A stretch of DNA of 39,570 bases from CBDVBZ01 sp965372355 (GTDB taxonomy: Bacteria > Krumholzibacteriota > Krumholzibacteriia > WVZY01), in assembly GCA_965372355.1 (NCBI GenBank), contig CBDVBZ010000016.1, positions 1 to 39,570 on the forward strand, in the 5' to 3' direction. The notes under the pieces were generated by a model that saw only the letters and a list, made by a program, of their open reading frames with translations, was not told where the DNA came from and searched no databases. The position numbers and the translations under genes are program-made. Shown here piece by piece: positions 33,000-39,570 of this stretch (the first letter of the stretch is position 1; each line of letters starts with the position of its first letter).

Positions 33000-34832
33000 G
33001 TGAGCAGCGCTCGTGGCAGACGCACGCCCGTTGGCGACAAGCGGCAGTCGGAGAAGACCGCGGTGCGGGAAGAAATAAACCTGGGTGGTATCTCCGCGGC
33101 TCCCGGGATTGTGATCGGTCCCGCGTTCGTGCTGAACTCGGAGACCCTCAACATTCCCGACGCCCCGGTGAAGGCCAGGCAGGTCGAGGACGAGGTGGCC
33201 AGGCTCCGGCAAGCACTCGAGGCGACTCGACTCGAGCTCGTCGAGATCAAGGGGCGTCTCGCGGAGCAGCTGGGTGAGGACCACGCGAGGATCTTCGATG
33301 CGCATCTCCTTATTCTCGATGATGTGCTGGTCGTCGATGATACCGAAGCGTTGATACGGAATGAAAAGCGTAACGCCGCTTGGGCGTTTCAGTGGGTTAT
33401 TGCAAACGTAACAGCGAGTTTTGAGAATATCGAGGACGAGTACCTCAAGGACCGTTACGCAGATATCCTGGATGTCAAAAAGCGCGTGCTCCAGAAACTC
33501 CTGGGGGCGCCGGGCACGAAGTTCCGCGGTCTGACGTCGCCGTCGGTGATCGTTGCGCGCGACCTCAGTCCGAGCGAAACGGCGCAGCTGGACCGCAAGA
33601 AAGTGCTCGGGTTCGCAACCGCGTCGGGTGGGAGGACATCCCATACGGCGATTCTTGCCCGGTCTCAGCGTGTGGCGGCGGTCGTCGGGCTGGAGAACCT
33701 CACGACGAGAATAAAGACGGGTGATACCGTTATACTCGACGGTAACTGCGGCGTACTCATCGTCAATCCTCTCGCCAGCACGCTGCGCGAATACAAACGT
33801 GAGATCAAACGTTACAAGGATTTTGAGAGCCAGCTGCTGACGCTGACCGGCTACCCCGCCGAGACCCTCGACAACCACAGGATCGGGCTGGAGGCCAATA
33901 TCGATCTCGCCGATGAGGTGGGGGCGGCGCTTCAGTACGGCGCCGAGGGCATCGGGCTGTTTCGAACGGAGTACTTCTTTATCACACAGAAGCAACTCCC
34001 GACGGAGGAGGAGCAGTACAGGGTATATCGTTCCGTCGTGGAGAAGATGGCCGGCAAGCCGGTCACGATCCGCGTCCTTGATATCGGAGGGGACAAGATT
34101 GCCGGTTATCTGAGTGGCTCGCCGGAGCCGAACCCGTTTATGGGATGGCGCGGGATCCGGTTTTTGCTGACGCGCAAGGATATCCTCAAGACTCAGCTGC
34201 GGGCGATCTACCGAGCCAGCGCGCACGGCAAGGTGCGCATCATGCTACCGCTCATAGTCGATCTGAATGAGGTGCGAGAGACAAGGGAGATCTGCGCCCA
34301 GATCCGCGCGGAACTGACTGCGGACCGCCACCGATTCGACCAGGAGGTTCCGATCGGCGTCATGGTGGAGACACCGTCGGCGGTCGCCCTGGCGGACGCT
34401 TTGGCAAAAGAGAGCGATTTCTTTTCGATTGGTACCAATGATTTGATTCAGTACACAATGGCGGTGGATCGCGGCAACGCCAGGATAGCGCACCTCTATC
34501 AGCATCTGCACCCAAGTATTCTTCGCTTCTTGAAGATGACGACCGATGCGGGGCACAAGGCCGGCATACCGGTGGCGATATGTGGAGAGATGGCCGTGGA
34601 TCCGTTGTCGGCGATCGTCTTGATCGGGTTGCAGATCGACGAGTTCAGTTGCACTCCGAATACGATACCCGAAGTAAAGAAGGTCATTCGATCGGTCACG
34701 TATGACGAGTCCAAGATGCTGGTGAAGAAAATACTCAAGCTCAGAACGACCGAGGATATCGAGGCGAAAGTTCGTACGCTTTTGAAGGAGCGATGCCCCG
34801 ATCTCGCCATATTCAGTGAGGGATCCAATTAG
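33000..34832 (+). CDS. ptsI: PTS Enzyme I (phosphoenolpyruvate-protein phosphotransferase)
   Basis: Enzyme I transfers phosphate from PEP to HPr. The N-terminal half has the active His215 in ASGGRTSHTAILARS. The C-terminal PEP-binding barrel has GIGLFRTEYFF, GTNDLIQYTMAVDRGN and the catalytic Cys in ICGEMA. GTG at 33000 lies eight bases after GGAGG (32987-32991) and gives 610 residues; GTG at 32985 is the alternative. Either way some 28 polar residues precede the usual LGGISAAPGI start, a modest N-terminal extension compared with the ~575-residue enteric enzyme. Confidence 0.95.
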   Translation: MSSARGRRTPVGDKRQSEKTAVREEINLGGISAAPGIVIGPAFVLNSETLNIPDAPVKARQVEDEVARLRQALEATRLELVEIKGRLAEQLGEDHARIFDAHLLILDDVLVVDDTEALIRNEKRNAAWAFQWVIANVTASFENIEDEYLKDRYADILDVKKRVLQKLLGAPGTKFRGLTSPSVIVARDLSPSETAQLDRKKVLGFATASGGRTSHTAILARSQRVAAVVGLENLTTRIKTGDTVILDGNCGVLIVNPLASTLREYKREIKRYKDFESQLLTLTGYPAETLDNHRIGLEANIDLADEVGAALQYGAEGIGLFRTEYFFITQKQLPTEEEQYRVYRSVVEKMAGKPVTIRVLDIGGDKIAGYLSGSPEPNPFMGWRGIRFLLTRKDILKTQLRAIYRASAHGKVRIMLPLIVDLNEVRETREICAQIRAELTADRHRFDQEVPIGVMVETPSAVALADALAKESDFFSIGTNDLIQYTMAVDRGNARIAHLYQHLHPSILRFLKMTTDAGHKAGIPVAICGEMAVDPLSAIVLIGLQIDEFSCTPNTIPEVKKVIRSVTYDESKMLVKKILKLRTTEDIEAKVRTLLKERCPDLAIFSEGSN

Positions 34833-34847
34833 AGAGGTGGCTTTGGT

Positions 34848-35912
34848 GTGAGCTTTGATTATAGCAAATTGAAGGAACTGGGCGAGAAGCTCGACGAGAG
34901 GAAGATGATCGATCTCGTCGCGTCCATTCCGTCGCATATGAGCGATGGCTGGGCGATCGGCGGTGAGTTCGCTGCCGGGTTGAAGAAGACATCGGCCTCG
35001 AGGATTGTGGTTTGCGGGATGGGTGGATCGGCGATCGGTGGAGACATGGTGCGTTCGGCCCTTGGCGATCGCCTTAGTGTGCCCCTTGTCGCCAACCGCA
35101 GCTACCGGGTCGCGCCATCGCTGATTAAGGATGCCGTTTTTGTTTTTTCGAGCTATTCGGGCAACACCGCGGAGACGTTGTCGGCGTATGACAGCGTTCG
35201 GAAGAGCGGCAGACCCTCGTTCGCCATCACCAGTGGCGGAGAGTTGGGGTCGCGCTGCGAGGCGGATGGGGTGCCGGTCTGCAAGATCCCCGGCGGTATG
35301 CCACCACGGTCGGCGATCTCGTATTCGTTTTTCCCGTTGCTGCGGATTCTGACGGCGCTCGGTTTGGCGGATGTCACCGAAGGTGAATACGAAGAGGCAA
35401 GAAAGACGCTGGCGAAGCTGAGCGACACGTATCAATCAGACGATCCGGCGAATCGCGCGGCGAGCCTCGCGTACGAGCTTGTGGGGAAGCTCCCGTTTGT
35501 GTATTCGACCGGCGGGTTGATGGAGGCCGTTGCGCGACGGTGGTGCACACAGATCAATGAAAACAGCAAGTCGCTTGCGCATTATGCCGTTCTGCCGGAG
35601 CTGACTCACAACGAAATCGTGGGCTGGGAAGCCCTGCCGGAGCTTCGTGACAACATTGTCATCGTTCGATTGGACGACGAAGACGATGATCCGATGGCGA
35701 AGCGGCAGGCCGATATTGCGATGGAGGTCGTCGAGCCTCACTGCGCGGGAATGGTGACGCTGTCGGCGTCCGGATGCCGGATGACGAGGATTCTGTCGAT
35801 GATGATGCTGGGTGATTTTGTCAGCGTCTATCTCGGTTACCTCAACGGCGTGGATCCTACACCAGTGAAGAACATCGATCTGCTAAAGGGCCGGCTAAAG
35901 AAAGAAAGCTAG
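34848..35912 (+). CDS. Bifunctional phosphoglucose/phosphomannose isomerase
   Basis: A SIS-fold enzyme of the archaeal/bacterial PGI-PMI family, interconverting glucose-6-P, fructose-6-P and mannose-6-P. VCGMGGSAIGGDMVR and FSSYSGNTAETLSAYD are the sugar-phosphate loops. The C-terminal half has NENSKSLAHYAVLPELTHNEIVGWE, where the Glu and His correspond to catalytic residues of the family. There are 354 residues. GTG at 34848 follows AGAGAGGTGG by a few bases. It sits after Enzyme I and so can use the sugar phosphates the PTS delivers. Confidence 0.88.
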   Translation: MSFDYSKLKELGEKLDERKMIDLVASIPSHMSDGWAIGGEFAAGLKKTSASRIVVCGMGGSAIGGDMVRSALGDRLSVPLVANRSYRVAPSLIKDAVFVFSSYSGNTAETLSAYDSVRKSGRPSFAITSGGELGSRCEADGVPVCKIPGGMPPRSAISYSFFPLLRILTALGLADVTEGEYEEARKTLAKLSDTYQSDDPANRAASLAYELVGKLPFVYSTGGLMEAVARRWCTQINENSKSLAHYAVLPELTHNEIVGWEALPELRDNIVIVRLDDEDDDPMAKRQADIAMEVVEPHCAGMVTLSASGCRMTRILSMMMLGDFVSVYLGYLNGVDPTPVKNIDLLKGRLKKES

Positions 35913-36049
35913 CGGCAATCTGCTCGCCGGCGGGACATGGGTTGGGATGTCGTGCTGACCCAATGCCTAACGAACTCACCGAAACCGGGCTGTAAGAGAA
36001 GCGCGAATGGACCGACGTTGCGTTTACGAATAGAAAGGCAGCACCCCAA

Positions 36050-37030
36050 TTGAAAGTCATCGTTCCTGCTGCGGGTATCGGAACCCGTCTGAGACCGCTC
36101 ACACACACGCGCCCGAAGGCGCTGCTCTACGTGGCCGGCCGGCCGATCATTTCTCATATACTCGACGAAGTGAGAACGCTGGACATCAGCAGTATCGTTG
36201 TCATTGTCGGCTACAAGAGCGCTCTGGTGCGCGAGTATGTGTCGAAAGAGTACGCCGATCTCCAGATCGACTACGTGGTGCAGGAAGAGAGAAACGGGAT
36301 CGCTCACGCGGTCAATCTGACGAGAGACGTGGCGGATACGGGTGAGCCGATCTTGATCATTCTTGGAGACACGATAGTCCGCGCGGATCTCCGTGCAATC
36401 GTTGGGTCGGATAACAACGTACTTGCGGTCCGAGGCGTGGAAGACCCGAGGCGGTTCGGTGTGGTCGAGGTGGAGGATGGGCGGGTGTCGAAGCTTGTCG
36501 AAAAGCCCGAGCATCCCAAGAGCAACCTGGTGATCGTTGGGCTTTATTATTTCAAGGATTCGGGTGCCCTGTTCGGCACGCTGAAGAGCCAGATCGATGG
36601 CGGCATCAAGAGCCACGGGGAGTATCAGATCACCGATACGATGCAGATGATGATCGATGACGGGGCGCGATTCGACCCGTTCGAGATCGACGCTTGGTTC
36701 GACTGCGGTAAACCGGAGACGTTGCTGGAGACGAACCGGGAGCTTCTCAAGAAAGGGAAGAACCACGCGGAGATCGAGGGTTCGCTGATCAACGGTCCCG
36801 TGTCGATCGATCCGGCGGCAACCATAACCAATTCGATTATTGGCCCTTACGTATCGATTGCCTCCGGGTGTTCGGTGACCAACTCGATCATCAGGGACTC
36901 GATGCTCGACCAGGGGGCCCGCGTATCCGACTGTTTGCTCGAGAGCAGCATCGTCGGGCTGGATGCGGTGGTGAAGGGGGGAGCCAAGCAGCTCAACATT
37001 GGGGATTCCAGCGAAGTGGTCTTCAAATAA
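36050..37030 (+). CDS. Sugar nucleotidyltransferase with C-terminal hexapeptide repeats
   Basis: Transfers a nucleotidyl group from NTP to a sugar-1-phosphate. The signature is GIGTRLRPLTHTRPKALL. A catalytic-metal-binding GD is in IILGDTIV, and EKPEHPKSN is the sugar-binding segment. The end of the protein (about 245-320) has left-handed beta-helix type repeats (NSIIGPYVSIASGC, NSIIRDSM). There are 326 residues. This resembles glucose-1-phosphate thymidylyl- or uridylyltransferases of the long type; NTP and sugar are undecided. The start is TTG at 36050. The 137-base gap before it shows no clear promoter. Confidence 0.85.
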   Translation: MKVIVPAAGIGTRLRPLTHTRPKALLYVAGRPIISHILDEVRTLDISSIVVIVGYKSALVREYVSKEYADLQIDYVVQEERNGIAHAVNLTRDVADTGEPILIILGDTIVRADLRAIVGSDNNVLAVRGVEDPRRFGVVEVEDGRVSKLVEKPEHPKSNLVIVGLYYFKDSGALFGTLKSQIDGGIKSHGEYQITDTMQMMIDDGARFDPFEIDAWFDCGKPETLLETNRELLKKGKNHAEIEGSLINGPVSIDPAATITNSIIGPYVSIASGCSVTNSIIRDSMLDQGARVSDCLLESSIVGLDAVVKGGAKQLNIGDSSEVVFK

Positions 37031-37074
37031 ACATGATTGTATAGTAACATCCCGCATCCACAGAGGAGGACGGC

Positions 37075-38229
37075 ATGGCAGTGCGACGGCTTTTTACGTC
37101 AGAGTCTGTGACCGAGGGTCACCCGGACAAGGTCTCGGATCAGATATCGGACGCCGTTCTGGACAACATTTTGGAAAAGGACCCCATGGGCAAGGTGGCC
37201 TGCGAAACGCTGGTCACCACAGGCGTGATCTTCATCGCCGGTGAGATCACGACGTCGGCCTACATCGACATCCCGACCATAGCCAGAGATGTCGTCAAGG
37301 ACATCGGATACACCGATGCGAAGTTCGGCTTCGATTATCGGACGTGTGCCGTCATTACATCGATCGATGAACAGTCTCCGGACATCGCCATGGGTGTCGT
37401 CGACAAGAAGGGCGCCGGGGACCAGGGGATGATGTTCGGCTACGCATCGAAAGAGACCGATGTGTTGATGCCGATGCCGATCGTCCTCGCGCAGAGGATG
37501 GCGAAACGTCTCGCCGATCAACGCCGCAACGAGCCATCGATGGCGTATCTGCGTCCGGACGGGAAGACACAGGTCACCATAGAGTACGAGGACCGGCAGC
37601 CCAAACGGGTGCACACCGTTGTCGTTTCGGCCCAGCACGACGCAGATGTCGAGATCGATCAGATCCGAAAGGACGTCCAGGCGAACGTCGTTAATCCTGT
37701 TTTGAAAGAGGCAGGTCTCAATAGCGGCGATGACTACGTTTTGTTTGTCAACCCGACGGGCAGGTTTGTCGAGGGTGGCCCGAAGGCGGACTGCGGTCTT
37801 ACGGGCCGAAAGATTATCGTGGATACATACGGTGGTGTCGGAAGCCACGGTGGAGGCGCGTTCTCCGGCAAAGATCCCTCAAAAGTGGATCGCAGCGGGT
37901 CCTACGCCGCGCGGCATATTGCAAAGAACATCGTGGCTGCCGAAATGGCCGACGTCTGCGAGATCCAGATCGCGTATGCGATCGGAGAAGCCGAGCCGGT
38001 CTCGGTGATGGTCGATACGGCCGGCACCGGGAAACTGCCAGAGGACGAGCTTACGCGTATGGTCCGGGACACGTTCGATCTGACACCCACAGGGATCATC
38101 GAGCGCCTGAACCTCAGACGGCCCGTATACAGAAAGACCGCCGCGTACGGCCACTTTGGCAGGGAAGACAAGGACTTTAGTTGGGAACTTCGAGACTACG
38201 TAGACAAGTTGAAGAGTTACAAACGTTGA
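37075..38229 (+). CDS. metK: S-adenosylmethionine synthase
   Basis: MetK makes SAM from methionine and ATP. GHPDKVSDQISDAVLD at the N-terminus, GAGDQGMMFGYA and GGGAFSGKDPSKVDRSG are all intact. There are 384 residues. ATG at 37075 is preceded by GAGGAGGAC. No SAM riboswitch fits into the 44-base gap upstream; a TATAGT at 37040-37045 could be a -10 box but has no good -35. Confidence 0.97.
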   Translation: MAVRRLFTSESVTEGHPDKVSDQISDAVLDNILEKDPMGKVACETLVTTGVIFIAGEITTSAYIDIPTIARDVVKDIGYTDAKFGFDYRTCAVITSIDEQSPDIAMGVVDKKGAGDQGMMFGYASKETDVLMPMPIVLAQRMAKRLADQRRNEPSMAYLRPDGKTQVTIEYEDRQPKRVHTVVVSAQHDADVEIDQIRKDVQANVVNPVLKEAGLNSGDDYVLFVNPTGRFVEGGPKADCGLTGRKIIVDTYGGVGSHGGGAFSGKDPSKVDRSGSYAARHIAKNIVAAEMADVCEIQIAYAIGEAEPVSVMVDTAGTGKLPEDELTRMVRDTFDLTPTGIIERLNLRRPVYRKTAAYGHFGREDKDFSWELRDYVDKLKSYKR

Positions 38230-38251
38230 TTTTGCACCAGAAAGGATGACA

Positions 38252-39508
38252 ATGAAGCACGATTGTAAAGACATCGGCCTGGCCCCGAAGGGCAAGGACA
38301 GGATTCTGTGGGCCGACGATCGGATGCCGGTGCTGAGGTCCATACGGGAACGGTTTGGCAAGGAGAAACCGCTTTCGGGAATCCGTATCGCCGCATGTCT
38401 GCATGTGACGACCGAGACGGCCAACCTGATGCGCGTTCTCCAGGCCGGCGGGGCCGAGGTGGCGCTGTGCGCCTCCAACCCGCTCAGCACGCAGGACGAT
38501 GTCACGGCCAGTTTGATTGCGGACTTTCAGATTTCTACTTTTGCGATCACGGGCGAGGACAACGACACGTACTACCGTCATATCAACGATGTGTTGGACA
38601 TGAATCCCCAGATCACGATGGATGACGGGGCGGATCTCGTCTCGACGCTCCACACCAGCAGAGAGGAAGTCCTGGAGCAGGTCTTTGGCGGCACGGAGGA
38701 GACCACGACGGGCGTCATCCGGCTCCGGAGTATGGAGAAGGAGGGTGTTCTCAAATACCCGATCATCGCCGTGAACGACGCGCTGACCAAACACCTCTTC
38801 GACAACCGCTACGGGACCGGGCAGAGCACCATCGATGGTATTTTGCGGGCGACCAATATCCTGCTCTCGGGCAGCAACTTTGTGATCGCGGGCTACGGCT
38901 GGTGCGGACGAGGTGTCGCCATGCGCGCGCGGGGCATGGGCGCCAACCCGATCATTCTGGAAGTTGATCCGGTCAAGGCGATCGAGGCGGTAATGGACGG
39001 GTTTAACATCATGCCTGTCGCCAAGGCGGCTGAGATCGGTGACATATTCGTGTCGGTCACCGGCAACATCGCCGTGTTCCGCCAAGAGCATTTCGAGATG
39101 ATGAAGGATGGCGCGATCGTTGCCAACGCCGGTCACTTCAATGTCGAGCTCGATATCGAAGCGCTGGAGAAAATCGCGACAAAGAAGAAGCGCGTCCGCG
39201 AGCACGTCGATCAATACACGTTGCCCAGCGGAAAGCGCATCAACCTCCTCGGTGAGGGGCGGTTGATCAACCTGGCCGCGGCCGAGGGACACCCGGCATC
39301 GGTTATGGACATGAGCTTTGCCAATCAGTCGCTCGCGTGCGAGTATCTCGTCGGGCATCATGGGTCTCTCAAAAAAGAGGTCATCCGGATGCCGGAACGG
39401 ATCGACCACGACATCGCGGCGCTCAAACTGAGGACGATGGGTATCGAGATCGATCAGCTCACCGACCAGCAAGAGCGTTACCTGGCGAGTTGGGATCAGG
39501 GGACGTAG
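38252..39508 (+). CDS. ahcY: Adenosylhomocysteinase
   Basis: AhcY splits S-adenosylhomocysteine to adenosine and homocysteine, removing the inhibitor left by SAM-dependent methylation. CLHVTTETANLMRVLQAGGAEV starts the catalytic domain. The NAD site is VIAGYGWCGRGVAMRARGMGA, and NAGHFNVELD lies downstream. There are 418 residues. ATG at 38252 is six bases after AAAGG (38241-38245); an ATG at 38246 abuts it. With metK 22 bases upstream this is a SAM-cycle pair, ended by the terminator. Confidence 0.96.
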   Translation: MKHDCKDIGLAPKGKDRILWADDRMPVLRSIRERFGKEKPLSGIRIAACLHVTTETANLMRVLQAGGAEVALCASNPLSTQDDVTASLIADFQISTFAITGEDNDTYYRHINDVLDMNPQITMDDGADLVSTLHTSREEVLEQVFGGTEETTTGVIRLRSMEKEGVLKYPIIAVNDALTKHLFDNRYGTGQSTIDGILRATNILLSGSNFVIAGYGWCGRGVAMRARGMGANPIILEVDPVKAIEAVMDGFNIMPVAKAAEIGDIFVSVTGNIAVFRQEHFEMMKDGAIVANAGHFNVELDIEALEKIATKKKRVREHVDQYTLPSGKRINLLGEGRLINLAAAEGHPASVMDMSFANQSLACEYLVGHHGSLKKEVIRMPERIDHDIAALKLRTMGIEIDQLTDQQERYLASWDQGT

Positions 39509-39534
39509 AACTCCTGCATCAGCAGGTGTTTCGG

Positions 39535-39569
39535 GGATGCCCGTTCCTCATGCGGGCATCCTTTTTTTT
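39535..39569 (+). terminator. Intrinsic terminator after ahcY
   Basis: GGATGCCCG (39535-39543) pairs perfectly with CGGGCATCC (39553-39561) around a nine-base loop, followed by eight T. A smaller CCTGC/GCAGG hairpin with an ATCA loop precedes it at 39513-39526. This is the only textbook intrinsic terminator in the window. Confidence 0.93.
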
Positions 39570-39570
39570 G

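Noticed and set aside
37031..37074. SAM riboswitch before metK
   Set aside because: The gap is only 44 bases, too short for any known SAM aptamer with an expression platform. The 22-base gap before ahcY likewise excludes a SAH riboswitch.

Overview
The window is a gene-dense, GC-rich stretch (by eye) of a bacterial chromosome. Its housekeeping genes are almost all on the + strand; only one gene, at 4925-6907, is on the - strand. Genes for KDO synthesis (kdsB, kdsA, kdsD), a lipid A type acyltransferase and LPS export (lptC, lptB) show a Gram-negative, LPS-bearing cell. The combination with HPr kinase, a mannose-family PTS, small PurL and sigma-54 fits deltaproteobacteria-like or FCB-like uncultured lineages better than enterics. 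I cannot name a taxon from sequence alone. I saw no tRNA, rRNA, CRISPR array, insertion sequence or phage gene.

Layout: (1) 121-2984: panD, a stand-alone alanyl-tRNA editing protein and a dicarboxylate/amino acid symporter. (2) 3079-4901: a lipoprotein zinc-peptidase candidate coupled to a zinc-ribbon NUDIX hydrolase. (3) 4925-6907 (-): an exported HEAT-repeat/cyclophilin protein, divergent from asd-ecfT-truA (7132-9657). (4) 9740-10942: an HtrA-type protease. (5) 11063-16351: purB, purL, purQ and a 232-residue protein that reads as two fused PurS-like domains. (6) 16352-16937: a 586-base gap with several stem-loops and no convincing gene, followed by the DUF2344 protein, RNase G, L21 and L27. 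(7) 20069-24556: kdsB-pyrG-kdsA-kdsD, which couples CTP supply to CMP-KDO synthesis. (8) 24735-28396: acyltransferase-lptC-lptB-rpoN, preceded by a good sigma-54 -24/-12 element. (9) 28667-37030: hpf-hprK-PTS IIA-IIB-IIC-IID-HPr-Enzyme I, then a phosphoglucose/phosphomannose isomerase and a sugar nucleotidyltransferase. (10) 37075-39508: metK-ahcY, closed by a strong intrinsic terminator.

The genes work together in evident modules. One is purine synthesis, where small PurL, PurQ and the PurS-like protein form the FGAM synthase. Another is the LPS inner core and its export. A third is sugar uptake and signalling through EI, HPr and the mannose-type PTS, with HPr-Ser46 control by HprK. The last is the SAM cycle (MetK makes SAM, AhcY clears SAH). 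The most interesting leads are the tandem PurS protein, the sigma-54 promoter in front of the operon that itself encodes sigma-54, the 38-codon in-frame insertion in kdsB, and the structured gap before the RNase G operon. These functional links are inferred from gene family and order.
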